Part shown: one piece after another, positions 8,338 to 16,445 of the stretch | How the letters are laid out: the number at the start of each line of letters is the position of its first letter | Numbering within the stretch: the stretch's first letter is position 1 | From: Gemmatimonas sp. | GTDB taxonomy: Bacteria; Gemmatimonadota; Gemmatimonadetes; Longimicrobiales; Longimicrobiaceae | Reading direction: 5' to 3' | NCBI GenBank assembly: GCA_009380025.1 | Contig: WHSP01000031.1 | Coordinates: 1-35,185, forward strand | Length of the DNA: 35,185 nucleotides | Notes under the pieces: generated by a model | Seen by the model: only the letters and a program-made list of their open reading frames with translations | Database searches by the model: none | Told to the model about the DNA's origin: nothing | Translations under genes and position numbers: made by a program

Positions 8338-8886
8338 TCAACGGTACGCCCCGTTTCGCATACGTACTGTAGCCTCGAGCTCGAACCCGATGTCTTCCGC
8401 GCTACGATGGTCGGCCGGAATGGTCAGGTCTGCCAGGCGGTACAGCCCCTCCCGCTCCTCCAGCATTCCCGTGACCGGCCCGATCGGATCAGGGTGATCC
8501 TTCAGCGGTCGGTCCAGCGAGTCCTCCAACAGCCTCCGAACTGTCTCCCCGGGGGACACCCGCAGCCAGGCCGACAACGTCCCCGGTCGGATCGCCTCCA
8601 GGAGCTCAGGATTCTTGATCCACCCTCCTCCCGGCGCTACCACCAACCGCGCTCCTTCGGCCACTTCTCGCGTCAGATCGGCTTCCAGGTCTCGAAAGAA
8701 CCCTTCTCCGTCCGACATGATGATCTCTGAAATCGTCCGCCGCTGACGTCGCTCGATCTCCACGTCGAAGTCGACGAAGTCCCAGTCCAATCGCCGCGCC
8801 AATGACTCCCCCACCGTGCTCTTCCCGGAGCACATGTACCCCATCAGGACGACCCGCTCGATTCCATCGGTGACTCCTCGGCTCAA
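8338..8886 (-). CDS. aroK: Shikimate kinase
   Basis: Phosphorylates shikimate at the 3-hydroxyl with ATP, the fifth step of chorismate and aromatic amino acid synthesis. The 182-residue protein has the Walker A loop GYMCSGKST (16-24), where a cysteine replaces the usual glycine or alanine. It also has the shikimate-binding DFDVEIERR, the GFFRDLE arginine segment, the APGGGW glycine motif and the lid DRPL. I chose TTG 8886 because the next in-frame ATG (codon 15) falls inside the beta strand before the P-loop. GGAAGAG lies about nine bases upstream of the TTG. It diverges from gyrA, leaving about 120 bases for both promoters. No other shikimate-pathway gene is in the window. Confidence 0.92.
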   Translation of the reverse strand: MSRGVTDGIERVVLMGYMCSGKSTVGESLARRLDWDFVDFDVEIERRQRRTISEIIMSDGEGFFRDLEADLTREVAEGARLVVAPGGGWIKNPELLEAIRPGTLSAWLRVSPGETVRRLLEDSLDRPLKDHPDPIGPVTGMLEEREGLYRLADLTIPADHRSAEDIGFELEATVRMRNGAYR

Positions 8887-9005
8887 CGGCGGCTCTCTTC
8901 CATCACAGGTACGGGTGCGGGGGTTGCGCAGGCTTCACCTCAGTCGCAGAATGCGGGCCGATCCTCCATCCCGAAAACTTCCCGAACCCAAGCCACCGCC
9001 CTTTC

Positions 9006-11531
9006 GTGTCCATGCAGCGAGACCGCATCGTCATGCGCCTCATCGAGGACGAAATGAAGCAGTCCTTCCTCGACTATTCGATGAGCGTGATCGTCCAGCG
9101 TGCTCTGCCCGATGTCCGGGACGGGCTCAAACCCGTGCACCGCCGTATCCTCTACGCGATGCACGAGTCCAACCTCTCGCCCACCCGGCCGTTCAAGAAG
9201 AGCGCGACTGTCGTCGGTGACGTCCTCGGCAAGTACCACCCGCACGGAGATACCGCGGTTTACGATGCGATGGTGCGGATGGTCCAGGACTTTTCACTGC
9301 GATATCCGCTGATCGAGGGACAGGGGAACTTCGGGTCGATCGATGGAGATTCGGCCGCCGCCTACCGCTACACGGAGGTTCGCCTGGCCCCGATCGCGAC
9401 GGAGCTGTTGGCCGACATCGACCGGAATACGGTTGACTTCGTGCCGAACTTCGACGATCGGCTGGAAGAGCCGGTCGTATTGCCGGGGAAGGCACCGACT
9501 CTGCTCCTGAACGGGAGCAGCGGGATCGCGGTGGGGATGAGCACCAACATCCCGCCGCACAACCTACGGGAGGTAGGCGAGGCCGCGATCCACCTGCTGG
9601 ACCATCCGGAGTGTACGCTCGAGGAGCTGATGGAATACTTGCCGGGGCCGGACTTCCCGACGGGTGGGCTGATTGTGGGGCGGGAGGGGATACGGCAGTC
9701 GTACGAGACGGGGCGTGGCCGGATCGTGATGCAGGGCCGGATCGGGAGGGAGACGCGGCGTGGGGGAAGGGAGCAGTTGGTGATCACGGAGATCCCGTAC
9801 GCGACGAACAAGACGCGGATCATCGAGCAGATCGCGGAGTTGACCAAAAAGGGACGGGCCCCGGACATATCGGACTTGCGGGACGAGTCGGATCGTGATG
9901 GAATTCGCCTCGTGGTGGAACTGAAGAAAGGCGGGGACGCGAAGAAGGTTGTCCGGGCACTTCTGAAGTGGACGGCGTTGCAGTCGACGTTTGGAGTCAT
10001 CAGCCTCGCGCTGGACAACGGGATCCCACGCGAGTTCACCCTGAAGCAGATTCTGGAGCACTATCGCGATCATCGGGTGGAGGTGGTGGTGCGTCGTTCC
10101 CGCTGGGAGCGGGACCGGGCCGTGGAGGAAGCGCATATTCTCGAGGGGTTGCTAGTGGCCCTGGAGAACATCGCCCGGGTAGTCGAGATCATACGGGGCT
10201 CACGACGGCGAGCGACGGCGGCAGGGAAACTTCGTGCGGAGTTCAAGCTGACCGAGAGGCAGGCGGAGGCCATTCTGATGATGCGCCTATACCGGTTGGC
10301 TCAGCTGGAGACCAAGGAACTGCGGGATCGGTTGGGGGTGCTGCACGCGAGGACCCGCGAGTTGGAGGAGATCCTCGGGGATCCGGCCCGACAGTTGGCG
10401 GAGGTGCGGAGAGAAATGCAGGAGTTGGTGGACAGGTATGGTGACGGGCGTCGCACACGCATCGTCGAAGGCAAGCCGGAGTCGCTGATCGAGGCGATGG
10501 TGGCGCAAGAGGAGGTGGTCGTCATCGTCAGCCATGAGGGCTATGCCAAGCAGATACCGATGTACCTGTACCGGCGGCGTCTGACTTCTGGGAAGCCAGT
10601 TGCCGGGATGGAGCGGTTCGAAGACGACTATCTGGAGCATGTCTTTGCCGCGAACACGGCCGATTCGCTGCTCTTCTTCACCGAGTCCGGGCAGGCATTC
10701 AGGGTGTCTGTCGCGGATATTCCGGAGGTCGAAAGGAGCTCGCGCGGCCGATCCCTTCAGCAATTGCTGGGAATGGAGAAAGGGGATCGTCTCTGTCGGA
10801 TCCTGTCGCCGGCGCGCCACGTTTCGGAGAGGCACCTGGCATTCGTCACCGAGAGCGGTCTCGTCAAGCGGACTGCGCTGGATCAGTTCGGTTCGCAGCG
10901 CTTCGGGGGGGTGACTGCGATCAACCTTCGCGACAGCGATCGTCTCCTCGTCGTGGAACCCTCCGACGGGACGGGCGACCTGCTCCTCGCCAGCAGTGAC
11001 GGTCGTGTGATCCGCTTTGCCGAAGAGGAGGTCCCGGAGGTAGGGCGCACCGCGCAGGGGGTGCGCGGAATGAAGCTGGCACCCGGCGATAGGATCGTCG
11101 GGTCGTTGGTGATTCGACGCGAAGCGACGGTTTGCGGGATCACCGAGAAAGGTTTCGGGAGGCGGATTCAGGGCGACGCATTTTCGAGCCAGAAGCGGGA
11201 CGGTCGTGGGGTCGTCGGATTCGGGGTCGACGCAAAGAGCGGCAAGTTGGTCGGCGCGGTGGAGGTGCTCGAAGGCGACCACCTCATGCTGCCGATAGTG
11301 GATGGCAGGCCCGTTCACCTCGCTGCCGATCGGCTCCCTCCGGGACTTCCCGGGGATCCTCTCGAACGGGTTGCCACGCTGCCGGAGGTGGCTCGGATCC
11401 GGGGTGTGACCCTGGCGGCAGGCGTGGAGGGCCGGGCATCAGGGGAGGACGAGATGGAAACGGTGGCGGTGGGGCCGACGGCTGAAACGGCGGAGGGCGA
11501 CGCAACGCAGTTCGATCTGATCAGCGAGTAG
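9006..11531 (+). CDS. gyrA: DNA gyrase subunit A
   Basis: Breakage-reunion subunit of type IIA topoisomerase; with GyrB it introduces negative supercoils. The 841-residue protein has the catalytic tyrosine in AAYRYTE (Tyr122) and [13 protein letters not shown], which is gyrase-like rather than ParC-like. The quinolone region reads [10 protein letters not shown], with Thr at the position of E. coli Ser83. The C-terminal domain shows beta-pinwheel blades. The GyrA box that marks true gyrases is degenerate: QKRDGRG at about 729-735 (bases 11190-11210) instead of QRRGGRG. ParC or a second GyrA paralogue is therefore the alternative. The start may be GTG 9006 or ATG 9012; neither has a clear ribosome binding site. 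gyrB lies 18 kb away with recF and dciA. Confidence 0.85.
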   Translation: MSMQRDRIVMRLIEDEMKQSFLDYSMSVIVQRALPDVRDGLKPVHRRILYAMHESNLSPTRPFKKSATVVGDVLGKYHPHGDTAVYDAMVRMVQDFSLRYPLIEGQGNFGSIDGDSAAAYRYTEVRLAPIATELLADIDRNTVDFVPNFDDRLEEPVVLPGKAPTLLLNGSSGIAVGMSTNIPPHNLREVGEAAIHLLDHPECTLEELMEYLPGPDFPTGGLIVGREGIRQSYETGRGRIVMQGRIGRETRRGGREQLVITEIPYATNKTRIIEQIAELTKKGRAPDISDLRDESDRDGIRLVVELKKGGDAKKVVRALLKWTALQSTFGVISLALDNGIPREFTLKQILEHYRDHRVEVVVRRSRWERDRAVEEAHILEGLLVALENIARVVEIIRGSRRRATAAGKLRAEFKLTERQAEAILMMRLYRLAQLETKELRDRLGVLHARTRELEEILGDPARQLAEVRREMQELVDRYGDGRRTRIVEGKPESLIEAMVAQEEVVVIVSHEGYAKQIPMYLYRRRLTSGKPVAGMERFEDDYLEHVFAANTADSLLFFTESGQAFRVSVADIPEVERSSRGRSLQQLLGMEKGDRLCRILSPARHVSERHLAFVTESGLVKRTALDQFGSQRFGGVTAINLRDSDRLLVVEPSDGTGDLLLASSDGRVIRFAEEEVPEVGRTAQGVRGMKLAPGDRIVGSLVIRREATVCGITEKGFGRRIQGDAFSSQKRDGRGVVGFGVDAKSGKLVGAVEVLEGDHLMLPIVDGRPVHLAADRLPPGLPGDPLERVATLPEVARIRGVTLAAGVEGRASGEDEMETVAVGPTAETAEGDATQFDLISE

Positions 11532-11570
11532 CTCGCCTTTCAATCCACTGCTGACGAGGGGAAGAAGGGT

Positions 11571-12287
11571 TCAGGCAGCGAGCTCGCGATCGCCGAGCTG
11601 CGCCACGTCGGCCGAGCGAAGGGTACCGCCTGCGGAAAGCACGTTTGCCACGCGGTTCGGGCGCGGCTGGTAACGCAGCGTCGTCGCTCGGATGCCGAGA
11701 AGGAGGTTGACGGTCACCAGGGTCCCGGGGACGCCCGAGCGATCGAGGAGGGCGCGGAGCTGGTCGGGAGCGGCGCGGTCGAAGTTTCGGGCTACGACGA
11801 CGAGGACATCTGGCATCTCTTCGACGGCTACCGCGAGCGCATCGCGCGTATGACCGGAGATCGCGAGGTTCACTTCAGGAAGGGCGAAGACCACACCCTC
11901 CCGCATACCGAGAGAGAAGCGGATGAACGGGTCGCTACCGATCTTATCGAGCCAACCGGTTCCGGTGATTTCTTCGACAATGCAACGGATCCCGGAGCGG
12001 AACTCCTCCGTTGCCGACCGGCCGCGGAACGAGAGCCGTCGCAGGTATTCGGCGAAATGGCGGTCCGGGTCGAAGTGGCGAAATGTTGGAAGGAGGCGTT
12101 CTGCGGTGGCTCGGTCGACCCAGCCGGTCGCCGCGAGGGCGTCCAGAAGGGACTGGCCGTGGAGCCCCGGCGCGGATTCCGCCACACGCTCGAGGGCGAA
12201 CTGCATCCTCGCCGCCTCGGACGCGAGCCGAAGATGCTCGGTCGGGGGGCTGACGAACAACTTGTTGAGATTTCCGAACCAGATCAT
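11571..12287 (-). CDS. Conserved-looking hypothetical protein, 238 residues
   Basis: No family was recognised. The protein is soluble, with no signal peptide or membrane segment. It starts MIWFGNLNKLFVSPPTEHLRLASEA. The middle contains a HFDPDRHFAEYLRRLSFRG segment. The C-terminal half alternates short hydrophobic strands with helices (VNLAISG, VLVVVAR, GTLVTVNLLLGI), suggesting an alpha/beta fold. Third-position GC bias looks coding. The start ATG 12287 has only a weak upstream purine stretch. It converges on gyrA with 39 bases between stops and diverges from the SnoaL-like lipoprotein gene. The shared upstream region contains four phased GTAC motifs. Confidence 0.7.
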   Translation of the reverse strand: MIWFGNLNKLFVSPPTEHLRLASEAARMQFALERVAESAPGLHGQSLLDALAATGWVDRATAERLLPTFRHFDPDRHFAEYLRRLSFRGRSATEEFRSGIRCIVEEITGTGWLDKIGSDPFIRFSLGMREGVVFALPEVNLAISGHTRDALAVAVEEMPDVLVVVARNFDRAAPDQLRALLDRSGVPGTLVTVNLLLGIRATTLRYQPRPNRVANVLSAGGTLRSADVAQLGDRELAA

Positions 12288-12301
12288 CGACTTCGCCTAC
12301 G

Positions 12302-12344
12302 GTACACGTCCAAGGGTACTCCACAATGTACCCGCCTCCGGTAC
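12302..12344. promoter_or_regulatory. Four phased GTAC motifs in a divergent promoter region
   Basis: GTAC occurs at 12302, 12316, 12328 and 12341, at intervals of 14, 12 and 13 bases. Three of the four read GGTAC on one strand or the other. The cluster lies between the divergent 11571-12287 and 12398-13009 genes. It could be an operator array for a regulator that binds one face of the helix every 12-14 bases. This is inference; chance cannot be excluded. Confidence 0.3.
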
Positions 12345-12397
12345 CCGTCAAGGTCGAGCGAAAGCTGCGCCAACCGGCTGTGCGGCTTCTTGACACG

Positions 12398-13009
12398 ATG
12401 AGGCACCCGAACAATTTGATGCAGCCGACCGCTCCCATACCCGGACCCCACTTGCCACGTCTCTGGCCTTTCGCGGTGCTTCTCGCCATCGTCCAGGGCT
12501 CGTGTACGATCGAGCAGACGCCGCAAGAGTACATCGATCACCTGACGACCCCCGCGGCCGAGCTCGAAGTGTCGCGCGATGAGCTCATGGTGCGGCTCCT
12601 GTCGACGGCCCCGGCGCTGGAGCGGCGTGATCGTTTGGGCGTCTCCGGCGCTCTCGCCCCTGGTGCGGAGGTCTTCGTTCTGGGTCTTCGCCCTGGAGAG
12701 CAGCTGACCACCCCGCGAGCCGTGGTGGATACACTCGTCTCTCTTATTGGCGGATCGGACGTGGGCATCGGCGAGGCGGTCGTGACCGTCGCGCCGGGAA
12801 ACGATGTGGCCTGGTTCCGCGTCGCCTACGACCTCCCCGGCTCGAACGCGGACAGCTCGACGATCAACTTCAGCGGTGTCTTTGTACGAGCAGAGGGGGA
12901 TTGGCGCCTGACCCACGGCCACCTCTCGGGTGGTGTCAGTTCGTGGCCACCGGATCCGGCGCCGCCGCCGAATCCGGAACCGGCCGATACTCCGGCGGCA
13001 GACGGATAG
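12398..13009 (+). CDS. Putative lipoprotein with SnoaL/NTF2-like domain
   Basis: About 203 residues. A signal-like hydrophobic stretch (LWPFAVLLAIVQGSC) ends in a cysteine, so it may be a lipoprotein, although the residue at -3 is Gln rather than the usual Leu. The body ends in INFSGVFVRAEGDWRLTHGHLS, the pattern seen in SnoaL-like/NTF2-fold proteins where GxWrixhxHxS closes the sheet. The tail is proline-rich. The substrate or partner is unknown. Start candidates are ATG 12398 and ATG 12419, and the frame is open further upstream to 12326; none has a good ribosome binding site. The last 74 bases overlap the 3' end of the convergent GT51-like gene. Confidence 0.7.
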   Translation: MRHPNNLMQPTAPIPGPHLPRLWPFAVLLAIVQGSCTIEQTPQEYIDHLTTPAAELEVSRDELMVRLLSTAPALERRDRLGVSGALAPGAEVFVLGLRPGEQLTTPRAVVDTLVSLIGGSDVGIGEAVVTVAPGNDVAWFRVAYDLPGSNADSSTINFSGVFVRAEGDWRLTHGHLSGGVSSWPPDPAPPPNPEPADTPAADG

Positions 13010-13817
13010 TCACGGTGTCGTCGGGGGTCGGGAATCTCCGGGTCATAGGTCGATCGGCGAGACCGGGTTGGAAGGCGAGACGTTCGGCGACGGCCTCGTT
13101 GTAGCCCGCAGCGTCGATCTTGCCGGCCTCGAGCATCGCCCGCAGCACCTCGTTCCTGCGCACGCCCACGGCGCCAGGCCGGTCCGCGGGGTGTTCGATT
13201 CGGGGCTCGAGCAGCAGGCCCGCGAGGGTCGCTGCCTCGCCGAGCGTCAGGTCCGGAGCCGACTTCCCGAGATATTCCTCCGCGGCATAGTAGATGCCGT
13301 GGAGGGGCTCGCCGCGGATGCTCCCCAGGTGAACCCGGTTCAGGTAGAGCTCCAGGAGTTGCGACTTGGTGGCACGCTGCTCGAGGACCGGCGCCATCAC
13401 CAGAGCGCGCGCATCCGATATCACACCACCGTCGAGGCGATGGATCTGACGAACGAGCTCCCGCGGGATGGTCGTCTCCCGCTCATCTCTCGCCCGAAGC
13501 GTTCCCCCGTCCTCGTATTCCGGGTCGACCACGACCATGAAGGCATCCGGTAGGTAGGGCGGAAGGCTATCAAGGGCCACCCAATCGGGTCGGCGAATCG
13601 CGTCTCTGCGTTGTTCCAGAACACCTCCCCGCAACTGCCGATCGGCGGCCATGGCAAACCCGGCCACGATCCCGATGACCAGGAAGCCAACCGCGACGAG
13701 TGCAAGGGCCTGTCGCGAGCCCGGCGACCTCGTCCGCTGCCACTGGTCGCGTGTGAGACGGCCACCCCGACGTGGGGGCTTTCCTCCGAGCCTCTTCCCC
13801 CGCGGTACCCTCGCCAT
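12936..13817 (-). CDS. GT51-like protein lacking the catalytic glutamate (probable inactive transglycosylase)
   Basis: The 293-residue protein has a basic N-terminus, one membrane anchor (about 37-58) and a domain related to the GT51 peptidoglycan glycosyltransferases. The later motifs are clear: VLEQRATKSQLLELYLNRVHLG (about 144-165), then YYAAEEYLGK and LTLGEAATLAGLL. The first motif is ruined. Where active enzymes, including PBP1A in this window, read AIEDRRFYEH, this one reads VVVDPEYEDG, with Val97 in place of the catalytic Glu. Motif 2, normally GSTIxxQL, reads TTIPRELV. It therefore probably does not polymerise lipid II and may be a structural or regulatory paralogue; that is inference. 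The start is ATG 13817. The 3' end overlaps the convergent lipoprotein gene. Confidence 0.8.
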   Translation of the reverse strand: MARVPRGKRLGGKPPRRGGRLTRDQWQRTRSPGSRQALALVAVGFLVIGIVAGFAMAADRQLRGGVLEQRRDAIRRPDWVALDSLPPYLPDAFMVVVDPEYEDGGTLRARDERETTIPRELVRQIHRLDGGVISDARALVMAPVLEQRATKSQLLELYLNRVHLGSIRGEPLHGIYYAAEEYLGKSAPDLTLGEAATLAGLLLEPRIEHPADRPGAVGVRRNEVLRAMLEAGKIDAAGYNEAVAERLAFQPGLADRPMTRRFPTPDDTVTIRLPPEYRPVPDSAAAPDPVATN

Positions 13818-13962
13818 TCGTCAATTCGCGATCTGAGATGAACCCGACCCCCCCGCACGGTGATATAGACCTCGGAGCGGATCGTGCCGCGTAGGGCAAA
13901 TACTATTCCAGATTGCCCTCTTCCGCGAGGTCGAACCGGGGCCGTCTTCCTGTACGCCACGT

Positions 13963-15288
13963 ATGTTGCAATCCGGTTTCCAACGGGTTACCGTGCTGCC
14001 GCGCAAGCCGAAATTCGATTGCGATTTAGCTGAGCTCATGGCCAACGTCGACACGACCTATATCCGGCGAGGGTTCGGCTTGACCAAACAGGTCGAGCCG
14101 CTGGTCCAGGCGGAGTACCACAGCCGACTCGTCGACCGGATTCGCGAGGCGGGCAATGAGCTCACCTTCGGCACGGGGGCCGGTGCCGTGACGATCCGAC
14201 TCGCGGACTCCTTCGGCTTCTGCTACGGCGTCGACCGCGCCGTCGACTACGCCTACCAGACACGCACCCAGTTTCCCGATCGCCGCCTCTTCCTCGTCGG
14301 CGAGATCATCCACAACCCGCATGTGAACGCGAGGCTCCAGGCGGTCGGGATCGAGTTCCTCCAGCCTGGCAGCACAGGATCGTTTGACTTCTCGGGGATC
14401 GAGGCCAACGATGTCGTGATCCTGCCTGCCTTCGGGGTAACCGTCGCGGCTTTCCATGCTCTCCGCGGGATCGGCTGTACCATCGTCGATACCACCTGCG
14501 GAAGCGTGCTGAACGTCTGGAAACGCGTGGATCAGTACGCCCGCGACGGCTACACGGCGCTAATTCATGGGAAGTATCATCACGAGGAGACGAAGGCAAC
14601 CGCCAGCCAGGTTTTTCGGCATCCGAACGGCCGATACCTCATCGTCCTGAACATGGACGAGGCTCGCTTGGTGACCGACTACATCGAGCGAGCTCCAAAC
14701 GCCCTCTCTCGCGACCAGTTCATCGACTTTTTCGCCGTTCGATCTTCGACCGGGTTCGAGCCGGATCGGGACCTCGCGCGCATCGGCTGCGCGAACCAGA
14801 CGACGATGCTGGCGGGTGAATCCCTCGCTATCGCGGCGAAGGTGGGACAGGCGCTGGAGCGTCGGTACAGGAGTTCGGAGGGCTTCGATCTCGCCGACCA
14901 CTTCCGCTCTTTCGATACGATCTGCTCGGCAACCCAGGAGCGGCAGGACGCGGTGATCGAAATGATGGAGGATGAGAAGGGACCACCAGACGTGATGGTG
15001 GTGATCGGCGGATACAACTCGTCGAACACGAATCATCTCGCCGTTATCTGCTCACGCTACACGGCCACCTACCATGTCGCTGACGCCGCGTGCATCAATG
15101 TGGAGCATGGAACGATCCGCTTCAAGCCCAACGGTACTCCCCTTGACGCATCCGAGGTCGAGGCCGAGGATTGGCTTCCGGGTGACGACCTGAGGGTGGG
15201 GCTCACGGCTGGCGCCTCAACACCGAACAACAAGATCGGTGAGGCGGTTGAGCGATTGTTGCGGACCAGGGGGATCTCGCTCGACTGA
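13963..15288 (+). CDS. ispH: 4-hydroxy-3-methylbut-2-enyl diphosphate reductase, long cyanobacterial/plant-like form
   Basis: Last enzyme of the MEP pathway, reducing HMBPP to IPP and DMAPP with a [4Fe-4S] cluster. Cluster cysteines are in GFCYGVDRAV (Cys87), DTTCGSV (Cys179) and DTICSATQERQ (Cys321). Substrate-binding residues appear in EIIHNPHV, HGKYHHEE, NQTTM and SSNTNHL. At 441 residues it is far longer than the E. coli type (about 315). Its N-terminal TTYIRRGFGL...EYHSRLVDRIREAG segment resembles the extension of cyanobacterial and plastid enzymes. The start ATG 13963 has no clear ribosome binding site; ATG 14038 would remove the first 25 residues but keep the conserved extension. It diverges from the GT51-like gene. 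No other MEP-pathway gene is in the window. Confidence 0.94.
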   Translation: MLQSGFQRVTVLPRKPKFDCDLAELMANVDTTYIRRGFGLTKQVEPLVQAEYHSRLVDRIREAGNELTFGTGAGAVTIRLADSFGFCYGVDRAVDYAYQTRTQFPDRRLFLVGEIIHNPHVNARLQAVGIEFLQPGSTGSFDFSGIEANDVVILPAFGVTVAAFHALRGIGCTIVDTTCGSVLNVWKRVDQYARDGYTALIHGKYHHEETKATASQVFRHPNGRYLIVLNMDEARLVTDYIERAPNALSRDQFIDFFAVRSSTGFEPDRDLARIGCANQTTMLAGESLAIAAKVGQALERRYRSSEGFDLADHFRSFDTICSATQERQDAVIEMMEDEKGPPDVMVVIGGYNSSNTNHLAVICSRYTATYHVADAACINVEHGTIRFKPNGTPLDASEVEAEDWLPGDDLRVGLTAGASTPNNKIGEAVERLLRTRGISLD

Positions 15289-15326
15289 ACTCGAGAGCTG
15301 ATCCTCGGAGTCGCTCCCATATTCCC

Positions 15327-15431
15327 CGTCATTCCCGCGAAGTCAGGAATCCAATGCTGGGCATCCGACGGAGCGACTGGATCCTCGCTCTTTGCTCGCT
15401 GCCTGCGAGGACAAGCTCCGCGGGGACGACG
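15327..15431. repeat. REP-like imperfect hairpin repeat
   Basis: The left arm CGTCATTCCCGCG (15327-15339) is matched by the right arm CGCGGGGACGACG (15419-15431); 11 of 13 positions are complementary. Inner segments around AGGAATCCA and TGGATCCT also pair. The left arm has the CGTCATTCCCGCG consensus seen in dispersed intergenic palindromes of many bacteria. It lies between the convergent ispH and lipoprotein genes and could also help terminate transcription. Only one copy is present in this window. Confidence 0.6.
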
Positions 15432-15454
15432 AGGTTCTGACTACCAGGCGGCGA

Positions 15455-16036
15455 TCAGTCGCCTAGCGACTCCTGTAGCGTGGTGAAGAAGCGCTCCTCC
15501 AAGCGGCCCGTGCTCGTGCACCTCACCGCGCTTGCTGCGACCGATGACGCTCGAGCGTTAGCGCTAACGTGGAGTTGTAATTCGCTGCCCCCCTCGGAAG
15601 CGAGCACCTGCGAGACCAGGGTCAGGAAGACGTCGTACGCGTCGGCGTTCGGCGCGCCGACACCTTGGCCGCAGCTGAGATAGCGCGAGGGCCGCACGCC
15701 ACCGATCCTCCGTAGGCGAACGTTCTCGAGCCCGAGAATGCGGCTCTCCCGATCCGCCAGGCTCACGTCCAGCTCGAGCTCCTGGAACGCGGTCGGAAGC
15801 TGACGGAAAACCTCGTCCGCCGTCGCGGCCAGCTGAAACCTCTGAATGTAGCGGTCCTCGCTCAGAACGGTCTCGTACCAAGACCCTTCCCTGGTCGTGA
15901 TCCGTACTGATCTCCGCTGCTCGTCGACGAACGCGCCTCCTCCTCCTCCGCCGGCAGACGCGGAGCACCCCGCAAAGAGGAGGAGAAGAAGGAACAGAGA
16001 AGCACGGGCGACATGGGTCCTCTCGAAGGTGAGCAT
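15455..16036 (-). CDS. Putative lipoprotein, unknown function
   Basis: About 193 residues. The start MLTFERTHVA is followed by a leucine-rich signal and the lipobox LLFAGCSAS, so the mature protein should be lipid-anchored, then a glycine-rich linker. The rest contains RYIQRFQLAATADEVFRQLP and a single YLSCGQGVGAPNADAYDV segment, and ends LEERFFTTLQESLGD. No family was recognised. The open frame extends 32 codons upstream, but only the ATG at 16036 places the signal peptide at the N-terminus. The gene contains a 14-base perfect palindrome, CGTTAGCGCTAACG (15556-15569), in its coding sequence. It diverges from the M28 peptidase; the 409-base space between them holds a dispersed repeat. Confidence 0.75.
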   Translation of the reverse strand: MLTFERTHVARASLFLLLLLFAGCSASAGGGGGGAFVDEQRRSVRITTREGSWYETVLSEDRYIQRFQLAATADEVFRQLPTAFQELELDVSLADRESRILGLENVRLRRIGGVRPSRYLSCGQGVGAPNADAYDVFLTLVSQVLASEGGSELQLHVSANARASSVAASAVRCTSTGRLEERFFTTLQESLGD

Positions 16037-16445
16037 TGGCAGATGAGTCTGTGACAGGACGAGGGAAAGTCCCACAGGGAGAGGAGCGGCGAGGAACAAA
16101 CGTAGTATACGGCCGACCGCAATCCCCTGCAAGAGAATCGTATCGTGTCGGAGGCTCTTCAGTTCGCCGTCGCTCTAGAAGTCTGTTGAAAAACAGGGTG
16201 CGCGAAGGCCGAAGAGAAACCGTGCAGGTCAAGGCGCGCGACGAGCCGCGAGTGAGCCAGGCCGGCTGGGCCGCCCCCGAGACGACCGCATCGAACTTGT
16301 CTGCCATGTTCGCTGCTGCTGGGAAGAAGCGTCCATTGCTCGGTGCAAGCGGCGCGCCCCCCGCTGTTCAAGGACGATCTCGCCGAGCATATTGCCAATC
16401 AGGGCCAACCAGGAACCTTCGTCCGTCGCCCGCCAAGAGGCTACC
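16037..16445. other. Intergenic region containing a dispersed repeat
   Basis: This 409-base space separates the divergent lipoprotein and M28 peptidase genes. It holds the repeat copy that starts at 16183. The repeat may extend to about 16320, but its right end cannot be fixed because the other copy is cut by the window edge. Open frames here on both strands look like repeat-derived shadows. Confidence 0.55.
16183..16242 (+). repeat. Dispersed repeat, copy A
   Basis: This segment matches 35125-35185 in the same orientation: 60 versus 61 bases with three substitutions and one single-base indel. It begins with a small hairpin, CTGTT-GAAA-AACAG (16183-16196). The indel falls in the loop of that hairpin, so the stem is intact in both copies. 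The right boundary is unknown because copy B is cut by the end of the window. The element encodes no recognisable transposase and is probably a short non-autonomous or REP-type element. Confidence 0.8.

Noticed and set aside
10287-11318. 343-codon minus-strand frame inside gyrA
   Set aside because: A high-GC shadow frame; the product is histidine- and proline-rich with no recognisable domain, and gyrA is certain on the other strand.
15556-15569. 14-base palindrome CGTTAGCGCTAACG as an operator
   Set aside because: It lies deep in the coding sequence of a lipoprotein gene, has no partner elsewhere in the window and no promoter context.
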